DNA of 64,000 nt from an uncultured Victivallales bacterium (GTDB lineage: Bacteria > Verrucomicrobiota > Lentisphaeria > Victivallales > UBA1829), in the NCBI GenBank assembly GCA_934661375.1, contig CAKUJH010000002.1, positions 100,447 through 164,446 of the forward strand, given 5' to 3'. This document shows, piece by piece, positions 7,722 to 18,328 of the stretch (positions within the stretch are counted from its first letter, which is position 1; each line of letters opens with the position of its first letter). Position numbers and translations under genes: made by a program. The notes under the pieces were generated by a model. The model had not been told where the DNA came from and did no database searches. It saw nothing but the letters and a program-made list of their open reading frames with translations.

Positions 7722-10307
7722 ATGATTGAAACCGACGAAAAGATACAGACTTTCAAATTCAGAAATATTCTGGCGGGACTGGCTGTCCTGCTTTTCCTGC
7801 TGTCCATATTCTCTTACAGCAGCGCGGATCTCGCGGTTCTGGACGGCGGTGCTGCCCGGTACAACGGCGCCGCGGAATCCCTGCAGAACTGGATCGGTCC
7901 GCTGGGTGCATACGTATCGCGCACCTTCTTCTATATTTTCGGAATCGCCACTTACCCCATCGTTGCCCTGCTCCTGCTCTGCACGATCCGCAGTTTCATT
8001 CCCAGACCCACCAACCGGAAAGGATATTTTCTCTGTCTCGGAACCATCATCATCGGCACGGCAATTCTTTTTGCCCTGTTCCCGCGTGAACTGGTCAATA
8101 TGACTGCCCGGCTGGGAATCGGTCATGCCGGACAGCCGGACCTTGCACTTTCCGGCGGCGCACTCGGCGCACTGCTGGCGGCTCCGGAAACCGATATCTA
8201 CGCAGCAGGACTGATCCGCCGCTGCATCGGAACCATCGGGACCTGCATCTGCGCGGTGGTGTTCATTCTGTCCGGACTTTTCTTTATTTTCATGGCGGAC
8301 TGGAAAGTGTTCTTCTTCGGCGCATCCTCCCCCAAGCCCGCAAAACGCAAAGAACGGATCTCTCAGGAAACAGAGCCGGAACCCGAACCGGTCCGGGAAA
8401 TGCCGGTCTCCCCGGCGGCGGAACCGAAACCGGCTGTACCGGAAAAGCCGGAATCCGCAGCAGATTCCCCGGCAGAACCGGAGTCCAAGGGAAAATCCAT
8501 TCTCTCATCGTTTTTTTTCCGCAAAAAAGAACCGGAACCGCAGCCGGAACAGACGGCTGACCATGAGGTACAGACTCCTGCCGCTCCGCCGCAGAGCAAT
8601 GTTCCTGCCGCCGAACCCGTTGAACCGGAAGTTCTTCCGGATGATGTTCCTGTGGAAACGTTTTCTGCGGTACATCCCGTTCCGCCCGCCAGTCCGGATG
8701 ACGATCCCTATGCCGCGCCGGCTCCTGCCGGTGTTCCCGTGCGCAGCCGGCGGCAGACGGTGATTCCGGACAGCAACCGTCCCTATGAACTGCCTCCGAT
8801 CTCTCTGCTGGACCGCCCGAAAGAAATCCGCGGAGAAGATGTTGACCATCTGGACATGGCAAAGCAGACTCTTCAGGCGACGCTGGACAGTTTTGACATC
8901 AACGGGGAAGTTTGCAACACCGTGGTCGGACCCCGCATCACCCGTTTCGAAATTTCGCTTCAGCCGGGCGTCCGTGTGGAAAAAGTAACGCAGATCCAGA
9001 ACAACATCGCCAAGGATATGCGGGCGGAAAGCATCCGTATTCTGGCGCCGGTTCCCGGCAGTGATACAGTCGGCATTGAGCTGCCGAACAAAATTTCCAA
9101 CATGGTGTACCTGCGGGAACTGATGGAATCCGATTCCTGGCGTTCCTCCAAAGCCAGCATCCCAATCGTTCTGGGCAAGGACGTCGCGGGGAAAGTGGTC
9201 ATCACCGACCTGGCGAAAGCCCCTCACCTGCTGATCGCAGGTTCCACCGGCAGCGGCAAGAGCGTATGCATGAACACCTTGATCATGAGTCTGCTGTACC
9301 GCTTTTCGCCGTTTGAACTCAAACTGATTCTTGTTGACCCGAAATATGTTGAACTGGAAATATACCGTCCGCTGCCGCACCTGATCACCCCGGTGGTGAA
9401 TGATCCGCAGAAAGTTCCGTTTGCCCTGCGCTGGGGCGTCAACGAAATGGAACACCGTTATCAGGTCATGGCACGCGTCAAGGCGAAAAACCTTGCCGCC
9501 TTCAACAGCCGTCCGCCGGATCCCGAACCCATGTTCGATGAAAACGACGAACCCATTCCGGAAAAACTGCCGCTGCTCATCATCATTGTCGATGAGCTGG
9601 CGGACATCATGATGACGGAAGCCAAAAAAGATGTGGAAACTTCGATCTGCCGTATTGCCCAGAAAGGACGTGCCGCCGGCATTCACCTGGTCATCGCCAC
9701 GCAGACGCCGCGAAAAGACATCATTACCGGTGTCATCAAGGCAAACCTTCCGACTAAAATTGCGTTCAAGGTGTCGACCGGTATGGACAGCCGCGTGATT
9801 TTGGATGCCCAGGGCGCGGAAAAACTGCTCGGCAAAGGCGATATGCTGTTCAAAGGTCCTGCCGGGGAAACGGAGCGTATTCAGGGTTCCATGGTTTCCG
9901 ATCCGGAAATTCAGAAAATCGCGGACTTCGTTTCCAGTCAGGTGGAACAGCATTTCGACGCCACGGTCATTCTGGACAAAAATGAAGAGGAAGAGGAAAA
10001 AGATGATGGACAGAACTCTTTCCCGGATGAACAGTTTGACGACGATTCCGATTATATCCGCGCCACGGCCGCCAAATATTCCCAGCCCGGCGACGATCCC
10101 AATATCCGGAAAGCCCTGGAAATCATTCTGCGTGAAAACAAAGCCAGCACTTCGTACCTGCAGCGGCGCATGAATATCGGTTACAACAAAGCGGCTGAAA
10201 TCATTGACCGGCTGGAACAGCGCGGCATTGTTTCCGCTCCGCTGGCGGGCGGACAGAAACGCAATATTCTTATCTTCGATGAACTGAACCGTCCCGACAA
10301 ACAATAA
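7722..10307 (+). CDS. ftsK: DNA translocase FtsK
   Basis: The 861-residue protein has four N-terminal membrane segments (about residues 15-200). A Pro/Glu-rich linker follows (about 205-350), then the RecA-like motor with Walker A GSTGSGKSV and Walker B LLIIIVDELADIMM. The C-terminal gamma winged helix contains TSYLQRRMNIGYNKAAEIID. FtsK pumps DNA at the septum and activates XerCD recombination at dif. The ATG at 7722 was chosen because it follows GGAG and the -10 candidate, and because the frame upstream of it is not FtsK-like. The next gene begins 32 nt downstream, so the two are probably co-transcribed. Confidence 0.95.
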   Translation: MIETDEKIQTFKFRNILAGLAVLLFLLSIFSYSSADLAVLDGGAARYNGAAESLQNWIGPLGAYVSRTFFYIFGIATYPIVALLLLCTIRSFIPRPTNRKGYFLCLGTIIIGTAILFALFPRELVNMTARLGIGHAGQPDLALSGGALGALLAAPETDIYAAGLIRRCIGTIGTCICAVVFILSGLFFIFMADWKVFFFGASSPKPAKRKERISQETEPEPEPVREMPVSPAAEPKPAVPEKPESAADSPAEPESKGKSILSSFFFRKKEPEPQPEQTADHEVQTPAAPPQSNVPAAEPVEPEVLPDDVPVETFSAVHPVPPASPDDDPYAAPAPAGVPVRSRRQTVIPDSNRPYELPPISLLDRPKEIRGEDVDHLDMAKQTLQATLDSFDINGEVCNTVVGPRITRFEISLQPGVRVEKVTQIQNNIAKDMRAESIRILAPVPGSDTVGIELPNKISNMVYLRELMESDSWRSSKASIPIVLGKDVAGKVVITDLAKAPHLLIAGSTGSGKSVCMNTLIMSLLYRFSPFELKLILVDPKYVELEIYRPLPHLITPVVNDPQKVPFALRWGVNEMEHRYQVMARVKAKNLAAFNSRPPDPEPMFDENDEPIPEKLPLLIIIVDELADIMMTEAKKDVETSICRIAQKGRAAGIHLVIATQTPRKDIITGVIKANLPTKIAFKVSTGMDSRVILDAQGAEKLLGKGDMLFKGPAGETERIQGSMVSDPEIQKIADFVSSQVEQHFDATVILDKNEEEEEKDDGQNSFPDEQFDDDSDYIRATAAKYSQPGDDPNIRKALEIILRENKASTSYLQRRMNIGYNKAAEIIDRLEQRGIVSAPLAGGQKRNILIFDELNRPDKQ

Positions 10308-10339
10308 AAACAGAAACTCTTAAAACAGGATTCTTCAAT

Positions 10340-11158
10340 ATGGAACAGAATAATGTAAATCCACCGGCAGAAACACCGGAACAGACGGTTGAAAATGATC
10401 TTTTCACTTTGACGGGTTCTGAAATACAGCCGGTTACCCCGCACTCTGCGGCAGCGGAACCGACACAGGCAGAACCGCCAGCCATACAGACAGTTGCGCA
10501 GACCATTGTCCCTGAACCGCTTGCCCCTTCCCTGCTGCGGAAGGAAGAACCTGCCGATCCGGCGGAACCGGAACCTGTTCCCCGCAAAGCACCGGCACCG
10601 CGCATTACCCTGCGTTCCGGCTCCGGCGCATCCCTCGGAACTCTTCTGACGGAAGCCCGCAATGCCGCCGCCATGTCGCTGGAACAGGCCGTTGCCGCGA
10701 CCCACATACGGACGGATTATATCCAGGCTCTGGAGCAGGATGAAACGGAAAAACTCCCCAATCTGGTTTTCCTGCGCGCCTATGTCCGGGCACTGATCCA
10801 GTTGTACAATCTGGACACTAATTCCATCGCTCTGATCAAAGATCAGCTTCAGGAACTGGAACCGCCCAAGGATGTTCCGGAAAAAGTGCTGGAAGACATC
10901 GGCAAAGATGTTCAGGTCAGCGAAGAGGAAGTCAAACGGATTCGGATGATTCTGATTTACGGCGGCATTATTCTGGCTCTGCTGATTTCGCTGACCATTA
11001 CCTGCTTCGTGGCTGTCGGCATCCGCAATTCCCGGCAGCAGCAGACCGCCCCGCAGGTCCTGCGTCCTTTTGACAGCAGCAAACTGGAACAGCTGCTTCC
11101 GCCGCAGCTGCCGGAACCGCAGATCCTCAAAGTCCCTGCCCCGGCGCAGTCAAATTAA
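10340..11158 (+). CDS. RodZ-like membrane protein with cytoplasmic helix-turn-helix domain
   Basis: The 272-residue protein starts with a long Pro/Glu-rich segment (residues 1-90). A RodZ/HTH_25-type domain follows (about 95-165: LGTLLTEARNAAAMSLEQAV, then LEQDETEKLPNLVFLRAYVR). A single membrane helix (about 200-225) and a short C-terminal tail complete it. RodZ links the MreB cytoskeleton to cell-wall synthesis. The N-terminal extension before the HTH is unusual, as typical RodZ begins with the HTH. Its stop overlaps the end of the convergent pbpC gene by 4 nt. Confidence 0.7.
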   Translation: MEQNNVNPPAETPEQTVENDLFTLTGSEIQPVTPHSAAAEPTQAEPPAIQTVAQTIVPEPLAPSLLRKEEPADPAEPEPVPRKAPAPRITLRSGSGASLGTLLTEARNAAAMSLEQAVAATHIRTDYIQALEQDETEKLPNLVFLRAYVRALIQLYNLDTNSIALIKDQLQELEPPKDVPEKVLEDIGKDVQVSEEEVKRIRMILIYGGIILALLISLTITCFVAVGIRNSRQQQTAPQVLRPFDSSKLEQLLPPQLPEPQILKVPAPAQSN

Positions 11159-13308
11159 CGGACTGCCACCCGGAACGTTACGGTGCATCCGGTTTCGGCA
11201 GGATCGCCGGACATGATCCGGAGCGTGTGTTTTCCCGGCAGAAACGACAGTTGTTTCTGCTGAAAACTTCCGATATACCGTCCGTTGAGCAGCCAGTGCG
11301 GTGTCTTCTTCCCGTTTCCCGCATGAAGCGTCAGAATCAGCCGTCCGTCCGGACCGGCAGCATAAGTTCCCGGCAAAGGTGAAACAATCCGGAGCCGGCG
11401 TTTTTTTATCTGTGCGGAGCATCTGGAACAAACCCGCAGCGGCACATTTTTCAGCACCGTACCGGCAAACTGTTCCCCGCAGTCCGGTGAAGCCAGCAGA
11501 CCGCTTGCGGCGCAAAGACTTCCGGTTTGAAATGAATCGGGGAAATCCTGCCAGGAATGGCTGCGCCGGTTCCGTATCAGTGCTGCGGCGATTTTTCCGG
11601 CGGCAGGCGCGGCGGCAGTGTATCCGGCAAGCGAGGAAGACGCCGCACCGCTTTTATTGCCGAACCAGACTCCCAGGGTCCAGTCCGGGGTGAAGGCAAA
11701 ACACCAGGCGTCGCGGTTTCCGTTGGATGTTCCGGTTTTCCAGGCAATGTCGGCAAGACTGTCCGGCAGCTGGCGGCTTCGGAGCATCCGGGCAGTCAGC
11801 GCACCGGTTCCTTCCGGAAAAATCTGCTGATCCGGATCCGGATTCGCCTCCGTCAGAAATGTTGCCGCGCGCCACTTGCCGTCGCGGGGGAAAACTGTGT
11901 ATGCCGATGTCAGATCAAACAGAGTATACCCGCCGCTTCCCAGAGCCATGGAAAGACCGTCCCGGTCCGCAGTCCGCACCTTCCGGTCCAGATGCAGTTT
12001 CCGGAACAGTTCTGCAACCCGGTCGGTTCCCAGTTCGGCAAGCAGACGCACCGCCGGAGTGTTGAGTGAGCTCGACAAGGCATCCCACGCCCGGACTTCT
12101 CCGCGGAACTTGCCGTCCGAATTGCCCGGTGCATATGCGCCATAGTTCACCGGAAGATCCGTCAGCACAGTGTCAAGTGTCAGCAGTCCGCCGGCTGCCG
12201 CTTCCGCATACAGGAAAGGTTTCAGGGCAGAACCGGCGGAACGGATCGCGGCGGCGGCATTGACCTGGCTGCCGGGAACATTTCCGGAAGTCAGAGTACC
12301 GATCAGGACAACTACGCGTCCGGTGGCATTTTCAATCAGCATCCCCGCGCCGTCCCGGACGCCCGGCAGGGACGCCAGCTGTTCCTTCAGAATATGGCGC
12401 ATCATCCGTGCGGTTTCCGGCTGATATGCGCATTTGACCGTGAACCGGTCTGAACCGGCTTCTCCTGCCGCCATGGTGAAATACATGGAATCCGGAGAAC
12501 GGCTCAGCCGCTGAAAATCCGCCGGCGCATGAAAATCACGGAAACGCAGTGGTTCCTGTTTCCGGATCCGTTCCGCTTCCCGCTTCGTGAGAATGCCCAA
12601 ATGCGCCATCTGACGCAAAACCCGGTCGCGGCGTTCCAATGCATTCAGCAGAAAACGGTCGGGACGGTATGCGTTCGGTCTCTGCGGCAAACCACAGAGC
12701 AGAGCGGCCTCCGCCCGGTTGAGATGCGCCGCCGGACGTCCGAAATAATACCGCGCGGCACATTCGATTCCGTAATATTTCCCGCCGAACGGCAGCCGGT
12801 TCAGGTATTCGCAGAGAATCCGGTCTTTGGAATAAAGCTGTTCCAGCCGCCGTGCCTTGATCAGCTGACGGAATTTCCGCAGCCAGGAACGGCGCATTCC
12901 CGGTTCGGTCATTCCTGCCAGCTGCATGGAGATGGTGGAAGCGCCGGAAACAATCCGGCGGGAAAACAGATTCTGTCCCGCTGCCCGCAGTACCGCCTGC
13001 CAGTCAACACCGGCATGACGGTAAAAATTCCGGTCCTCCACGGCAAGAATCGTTTGAATCACCGCCGGGGAAATCTGATCCAGCCCGACTGCAAAACGCC
13101 ATTGCGCGTCATACGTGCGTCGGACAAAAAGCCAGCTGCCGTTTTCATCCGTCCAGATCCGGGCAGGAGTCTGTGCTTCCAGCAGCGGCATCGGATCCGG
13201 TTCCAGCCGGGGCAGCAGCCAGTAAACCGCGGAAAACGCCAGTACGCCCGCCGCGGTCAGACCGCAGCAGACATACAGCAGAAGGAATCCGAAACGGCGG
13301 AGGGTCAT
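11155..13308 (-). CDS. pbpC: Penicillin-binding protein 1C (bifunctional transglycosylase/transpeptidase)
   Basis: The 717-residue protein has an N-terminal membrane anchor and a GT51 transglycosylase domain with EDRNFYRHAGVDWQAV and SGASTISMQLAGM. The transpeptidase domain has SAGSALKPF (SxxK), SSLNTP (SxN region) and WKTGTSNGNRDAWC (KTG). A C-terminal BiPBP_C-like beta domain follows. It polymerises and cross-links periplasmic peptidoglycan. Its ATG overlaps the stop of the alpha-2-macroglobulin gene (ATGA), the classic gene pair in which the macroglobulin is thought to protect the cell while PbpC repairs the wall. Confidence 0.93.
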   Translation of the reverse strand: MTLRRFGFLLLYVCCGLTAAGVLAFSAVYWLLPRLEPDPMPLLEAQTPARIWTDENGSWLFVRRTYDAQWRFAVGLDQISPAVIQTILAVEDRNFYRHAGVDWQAVLRAAGQNLFSRRIVSGASTISMQLAGMTEPGMRRSWLRKFRQLIKARRLEQLYSKDRILCEYLNRLPFGGKYYGIECAARYYFGRPAAHLNRAEAALLCGLPQRPNAYRPDRFLLNALERRDRVLRQMAHLGILTKREAERIRKQEPLRFRDFHAPADFQRLSRSPDSMYFTMAAGEAGSDRFTVKCAYQPETARMMRHILKEQLASLPGVRDGAGMLIENATGRVVVLIGTLTSGNVPGSQVNAAAAIRSAGSALKPFLYAEAAAGGLLTLDTVLTDLPVNYGAYAPGNSDGKFRGEVRAWDALSSSLNTPAVRLLAELGTDRVAELFRKLHLDRKVRTADRDGLSMALGSGGYTLFDLTSAYTVFPRDGKWRAATFLTEANPDPDQQIFPEGTGALTARMLRSRQLPDSLADIAWKTGTSNGNRDAWCFAFTPDWTLGVWFGNKSGAASSSLAGYTAAAPAAGKIAAALIRNRRSHSWQDFPDSFQTGSLCAASGLLASPDCGEQFAGTVLKNVPLRVCSRCSAQIKKRRLRIVSPLPGTYAAGPDGRLILTLHAGNGKKTPHWLLNGRYIGSFQQKQLSFLPGKHTLRIMSGDPAETGCTVTFRVAVR

Positions 13309-16300
13309 TTCACTTCAAAAATTCCCTGCCCCGGTTCAAATGCCCGGTATTCCGGAGCATACATACCTTCGGCGGCAGTTGCTCCTGCGGCATATTTACC
13401 GCGCGAAACCGCCCGTGCCTGATAACGGATTCGGGCTTTACCGGCTTTCAGGTCGCCGCTCACCATGAAAGTACCGGGACGTTTTTCCGTCTGCTTCACC
13501 AGCAGAGACCCGGTATCGGCTTCCTTGCCGGAAACTTTCATACGGGTGGCGAAACGCTCATCCTCAATTTCCAGACCGCCGGGCAGCATATCCGTCAGCA
13601 CGACGTCTTTCAGATCGCCCGTGCTGTTCAGTTCCAGTTCAACCGTCAGCAGTTCTCCCTGGCGGGCGGAGACAACCGCTTTTCCTTTGGCGTTGCGGTA
13701 AGTCCGTTTCAGCGACATGGCGCCGCGCACGGGTTCGGCTTTCAGCGGAATGCCCGAAACCGCATATTGCAGACAAACCGCAGTATTGCCGGTGTTTTCC
13801 AGCACTGCCGCCGTATCCGGTTTTACCGGAATGGCTTTTGCTCCGGAAAATTCAAGTGTGACCTTTTCAGCTCCTTGTGTCCATACCGCGACAGCATTTC
13901 CTGCCGGGTAACGCTGCATACAGCCGGCAAGTCCCAGTGTTGCCCAGGCATTGGCATGAGTTACTCCCCAGCCGGAACCGTCCGGTTTCAGCTGACGCAG
14001 CAGCAGGGTGTAGAGTTTCGCCGCCGCTTCCGGTGCATCGATCCGGTGCTTCATCAGCAGATACAGCGTCATGCCGGCGCGGGACGCCTCCCCGGAATAG
14101 TACACGGCATTGCTGTTGTTCAGCCACGGTTCCACGGTAAGCAGCCGTTTGAAATGCTGGTACCCTTCCCCGGAATATCCGCACTGCATCATGGCGGCGG
14201 CAGCCAGCAGAGAGGCAAAGTCATCCGTTTTCACCCGCAGCAGATTCCGTGCCGTGGCAATCACCGTGGAATGGTACGAACGGCCCAGCAGAGCCAGCAC
14301 ATAACAGGCATACGCGCGTTCATAGCGTTCCGCCGCGGCATTTCCTGCCAGGGATTGCAGATATTTCGCCGTGGCGTCCAGACGAACCGGAATGCCGAGA
14401 TTGGAACATTCCGCCAGAAAATGCGCCGCAAAAACAGCTCCGCCAGCCCACGCATCTGTACCGCCGCGCCACATGGTGAATGCTCCGTTATACAGCATCA
14501 TGGATCGCAGTTCCGCACAGACAGCCGTCAATTTCATGGTGGCGGTTTTTGCCATGTCCGGCGTGATGACTCCGTTTTCCGCCAGTGTCTTTGCCGACAG
14601 CAGCGGGAAAGCGGCGGCAGTGGTCTGTTCCAGACAGCCGTACGGATACCGGTTCAGCCATCCGACGCTGTTTTTCAGAACCGCGGCAGGGGAAGCGGAA
14701 ACGTTCAGAACCGCATTGGCTTTTCCGGCAAATTCCGGCAGTTTTTCTTTGGCAAGTTCCCAGCGTTCCCCCGGCTTGAGCAGAAGGCTGACCGTATGTT
14801 GAATCTGCGGATTCGGATGACGCAGCAACACATGCAGTTTTCCGGTTTTGCTGATACCGTTCATGGTCAGTTCATAGTTCAGGACGCAATCGCCGGTTCG
14901 GGACGGCATTTGTACGGACGTCCGGACAACCGCCGGTTTTCCTTTTGCCAATTCCGCTGAACTCTTCCAGGCTTTACCGTCCGGCAGATGCAGTGCAAAG
15001 TCCGCTTTGCCATCCGGCAGATCATGATTGAGCAGCGTGAACGTGAGTTCCGCTTCATCGCCGGGTGCGCAGACCCGCGGAGCAGAGGGCATGACATCCA
15101 GATTGTCACGCAGGATCAGCCGGCGTTCCCCGGATCCGGCGCGGGTCGGATTGGAAGCCACCGCCATCAGACGCATTGCACCCAGATGATCCGGCAGTTC
15201 GAGCTGCAGTTCCTTCAAACCGTTCACTTCCACGGCAGCCAGAACTTTCACTGCGGATGCCGGCGAACTGACTTTATTCAGTTTCACTTTCCGCGCAGAC
15301 TTCCGCGCAGACGCCCCTACCCCGTCGCCGCCGATATTGCCGTCTTTTCCGATTTTCAGATCCGGATAAATCTGTTCATAGATATCCGTGAAGAAGAACG
15401 GACAGCTGTAATCGCCGAAGAAATACTGGAAAATATCCGGCGTCCGGTATCCCGTCAAAGCCAGAATGCCTTCATCCACAGCGAAGAACTGGACCATTCC
15501 CGTTTGCGGCGTGCCGTCCGGCGCAGACAGCGAAACCTTGACGGAGACTTTGCTTCGGGGACGTGCTTTTTCCGGTGCAGACAAGGCTACCTGCAGCTGA
15601 CGGTCCGGCTGTGCCAGTTTGAACCGGACCAGTCCGAACAGCCGCTGTTCTCCGGAAATCAGAGTAACTCCGGCATAGCAGGTGGACGAACCGGTACTTT
15701 TCGGCAGAACCACCGTGAGCGGATTGGCTCCTGCTTTCACCGGAAACACCTGATAATCAGCCAGTTCCCGTTCACCCAGAGCAACAAGGGCATATCCGGC
15801 GTCCGGACTGCTCACCGTGATGACCGCCTGTTCTCCGGCGCGGTACTGCTCTTTGTCCGTGCGGAACGCCAGCACGGCCGGATTGGCGGACCGGACGCCC
15901 GTCTCGCCCTGCCAATGGAAAAACCGGAGACGGGTCTGACGGTCGCCGCAGACTGCCACCATTTCATACTCCCCTACAGGAAGTTCTTTCTCCCAGACGC
16001 CTTCGGTTGTCTTCACCGGCAGGACTTCCGTTCCCATATCCACGGAACGCTGTTCCCATTCCCGGCGGAGCGTATTGCTGTATTCCGGCGTTTTCAGCAC
16101 ATAATGCCATTCCAGACGGCACAGCGTCCAGCGGATCCGGCGTTCTTCCGGAGAAACTGTTCCCTTCACGTCCGCCGGCAGCATTTTCCATTTCAGGACA
16201 GCTTTTTTCCCGACGGATTCGGAACGGAGCCCCAGATACCAATTATACGGATGATACAATACCGCCGTTGAAGCGGTTACCGCACGTCCGCCCGGTTCGC

Positions 16301-18065
16301 GCACCTGGGCAGAAGCATTCAGCATGACCGGACTGCAGGACGAGCCGCCGCATTCCTTGAATCCGCTGTATTTAAACACTTTCTTTCCGTTCTGAAGAGT
16401 TCCGGCGGATGACATGCCGCGTCCGGCGACAAAACTTTTCAGATCACCGATCGTCCAGTCATTCCATTCCGGCGGACTCATTGCCGGAGCCGCCGTTACA
16501 TTGAACTGGAACGGCGCATTTTCCACCATGCCGCCGAAATAATACTCCGCATCCAGTTCAAACGAGAGAAGGCTGGAAAAAACCGAAGTCTGCTTCAAAG
16601 TCGCCTTGATGCGGTCCGGCACAAAATCCGCCGCCAGGAAAGACGCATTGCCCCAGACGGGAGCATCATTTCCGTCTTCCGGTTTGCAGAGAAACCGGTA
16701 CAACCCGCCGGGAACATCTTCCGGCAGCGGGAAAGTCAGTTGGATCAGACCGTTCTTATCGGTTTTGAGTGTGCGGGAAAAGATGGTGTTGCCGTTCGGA
16801 TCCTGCAGAAGAATTGAGCAGGGCGCCCCGGCGTAAACCGACAGATCCGGTTTGCGGATCCATGAAGTGAGATACACCGTTTCGCCGGGACGGTACACGC
16901 CGCGTTCCGTATAGAGCATGGCGCGCGGCGCGGCCGACTCCTCATTGCCGGGATAGTTGAATTCCGCCAGCGAATTTCGCGCCGAACGCAGATCGGTCAG
17001 AAATGAATATTCCGTCCCGTTCTTCGCCAGAACGGAAAACGGCCTGTCATCGGGGTCGGCGGCTGCCGCGGCCTGGCTGTAATCCAGCCGGACCAGTCCC
17101 GACGCATCGGTGATCCCTTTCGCCAGCGGCTGCTGTTTGCTGCTGAACAGCATGACTTCCACCCCCGGATAAGCCTTGCCGTCTTTCAAAGAACGGACCG
17201 CGGCAAAAACTTTCTGGTGCGCTTCATCGCAGATCGTCTGTATCGCCATATCGGTAAGAGCAATGATCAGCTCCTGTTTGGTGTTGTAGAAAGAGCATCC
17301 ATCGTCGGATCCCTGAATACGCAAGCCGTAAACGCCGGGCTGCCAGCCGGGGATCAGCTCCGTCAGATCCAGAGAAAAGGAAAATTTCTGATTGCGTACC
17401 TGTTTCAGCGGTATGGTCTTCGAGAAAATTTTCACCCCGTTTCCTGACAGTCCCTCCCACGGCCGCCAAAATTGCGCGATCTTGTTTTCGTGCAGTTTTA
17501 CGACAGTTATTTTCAGTTCATCCAGGTTGACAATTTCAAGCGGCAGAGTCTGGTTTTTCCGGAACAGCGGGAAAATTCTGCCGGAAGATTTGCATTGCAG
17601 TTCCGACTGAAGAGCAGGTGTCTTAAACTGGAACGCCGCATCATATTTCAATTCTTCGCCCGCAGTGGATTTCAATCCGCGTTTCAGCTGAAAGGAATAA
17701 GTGGTTTCGGGCTGAAAATCCCCATGTATGAACAGTTTTCCCGATTCACTAAACAGCCGGAACGGGACATACGGACGGATGGTCAGCGCATTGTCCGCGG
17801 GAATTACCATCCAGGCACCCGTATTGAATTCCAGAGCGACCGTGTTGGAATCGTGCCAGGAAGAACGTACATCCTTCAGTATCAGTTCTTTATCGGATTC
17901 AGCATTCTTTGCGGCATCCGGTTTTGCAGCCGGGGCGGACATCTTTCGCGGCTTGACATTTTTCTTTGGTTTGTTTGCTCCGTAATAATGGCAGACATTC
18001 AACGCGACCGAGGCTGCCAGCCCCGTCCCCAGCAGAGCGAATAGTACACCTGTTAATTTTTTCAT
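13305..18065 (-). CDS. Bacterial alpha-2-macroglobulin family protein (thioester type)
   Basis: The 1586-residue exported protein has an N-terminal hydrophobic segment (residues 4-25) followed by a Lys/Pro-rich linker. MG domains include the MG2-like stretch YTERGVYRPGETVYLTSW. A bait-like Lys/Ser-rich region lies near residue 920. A thioester domain with PYGCLEQTTAA at about residue 1140 carries the reactive Cys-Gln pair. In bacteria such proteins trap attacking proteases in the periplasm and covalently bind them. It lies directly upstream of, and coupled to, pbpC. The C-terminus is complete. Confidence 0.93.
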   Translation of the reverse strand: MKKLTGVLFALLGTGLAASVALNVCHYYGANKPKKNVKPRKMSAPAAKPDAAKNAESDKELILKDVRSSWHDSNTVALEFNTGAWMVIPADNALTIRPYVPFRLFSESGKLFIHGDFQPETTYSFQLKRGLKSTAGEELKYDAAFQFKTPALQSELQCKSSGRIFPLFRKNQTLPLEIVNLDELKITVVKLHENKIAQFWRPWEGLSGNGVKIFSKTIPLKQVRNQKFSFSLDLTELIPGWQPGVYGLRIQGSDDGCSFYNTKQELIIALTDMAIQTICDEAHQKVFAAVRSLKDGKAYPGVEVMLFSSKQQPLAKGITDASGLVRLDYSQAAAAADPDDRPFSVLAKNGTEYSFLTDLRSARNSLAEFNYPGNEESAAPRAMLYTERGVYRPGETVYLTSWIRKPDLSVYAGAPCSILLQDPNGNTIFSRTLKTDKNGLIQLTFPLPEDVPGGLYRFLCKPEDGNDAPVWGNASFLAADFVPDRIKATLKQTSVFSSLLSFELDAEYYFGGMVENAPFQFNVTAAPAMSPPEWNDWTIGDLKSFVAGRGMSSAGTLQNGKKVFKYSGFKECGGSSCSPVMLNASAQVREPGGRAVTASTAVLYHPYNWYLGLRSESVGKKAVLKWKMLPADVKGTVSPEERRIRWTLCRLEWHYVLKTPEYSNTLRREWEQRSVDMGTEVLPVKTTEGVWEKELPVGEYEMVAVCGDRQTRLRFFHWQGETGVRSANPAVLAFRTDKEQYRAGEQAVITVSSPDAGYALVALGERELADYQVFPVKAGANPLTVVLPKSTGSSTCYAGVTLISGEQRLFGLVRFKLAQPDRQLQVALSAPEKARPRSKVSVKVSLSAPDGTPQTGMVQFFAVDEGILALTGYRTPDIFQYFFGDYSCPFFFTDIYEQIYPDLKIGKDGNIGGDGVGASARKSARKVKLNKVSSPASAVKVLAAVEVNGLKELQLELPDHLGAMRLMAVASNPTRAGSGERRLILRDNLDVMPSAPRVCAPGDEAELTFTLLNHDLPDGKADFALHLPDGKAWKSSAELAKGKPAVVRTSVQMPSRTGDCVLNYELTMNGISKTGKLHVLLRHPNPQIQHTVSLLLKPGERWELAKEKLPEFAGKANAVLNVSASPAAVLKNSVGWLNRYPYGCLEQTTAAAFPLLSAKTLAENGVITPDMAKTATMKLTAVCAELRSMMLYNGAFTMWRGGTDAWAGGAVFAAHFLAECSNLGIPVRLDATAKYLQSLAGNAAAERYERAYACYVLALLGRSYHSTVIATARNLLRVKTDDFASLLAAAAMMQCGYSGEGYQHFKRLLTVEPWLNNSNAVYYSGEASRAGMTLYLLMKHRIDAPEAAAKLYTLLLRQLKPDGSGWGVTHANAWATLGLAGCMQRYPAGNAVAVWTQGAEKVTLEFSGAKAIPVKPDTAAVLENTGNTAVCLQYAVSGIPLKAEPVRGAMSLKRTYRNAKGKAVVSARQGELLTVELELNSTGDLKDVVLTDMLPGGLEIEDERFATRMKVSGKEADTGSLLVKQTEKRPGTFMVSGDLKAGKARIRYQARAVSRGKYAAGATAAEGMYAPEYRAFEPGQGIFEVK

Positions 18066-18134
18066 GACAGTACAATTCCTTTGTTATGATGAAATTTGAA
18101 AGTGATGCAGAAAGGAATCCCCCGCAAGAAACGC

Positions 18135-18162
18135 AATCTAATGTAAAACAGTCAAAAATCAA
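18135..18162 (-). promoter_or_regulatory. Candidate promoter of the macroglobulin-pbpC operon
   Basis: TTGATT (18162-18157), a 16-bp spacer, then TAGATT (18140-18135), giving a leader of roughly 60 nt before the ATG at 18065. The rest of 18066-18280 shows no gene. Confidence 0.45.
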
Positions 18163-18280
18163 GTGATGCTTCTGAAAAAAAAGCAAATTTTTTCTGCCGA
18201 AAAATTTTCATTCCGGTGCAAGATTTTCATCAGACGTATTTTCGTCCATCAAAAACAGAACTGTCAGAGCCGGAAAAGCC

Positions 18281-18314
18281 GAACCGTCTGCCCTGTTCAC
18301 GGGACAGACGGTTC
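18281..18314 (-). terminator. Hairpin terminator downstream of the CE15-like esterase gene
   Basis: GAACCGTCTG pairs with CAGACGGTTC, extended by CCC/GGG across a one-base bulge, with a short loop. It begins 15 nt past the esterase stop. On the minus strand only a short TTTT tract follows, so the signal is strong as a hairpin and weaker as a canonical intrinsic terminator. Confidence 0.55.
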
Positions 18315-18328
18315 AATGTCCGGGAGAT

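Noticed and set aside
8505..10304. Minus-strand 599-codon open frame opposite ftsK
   Set aside because: It is a Phe/Arg-rich shadow of the conserved FtsK motor, with no family similarity.
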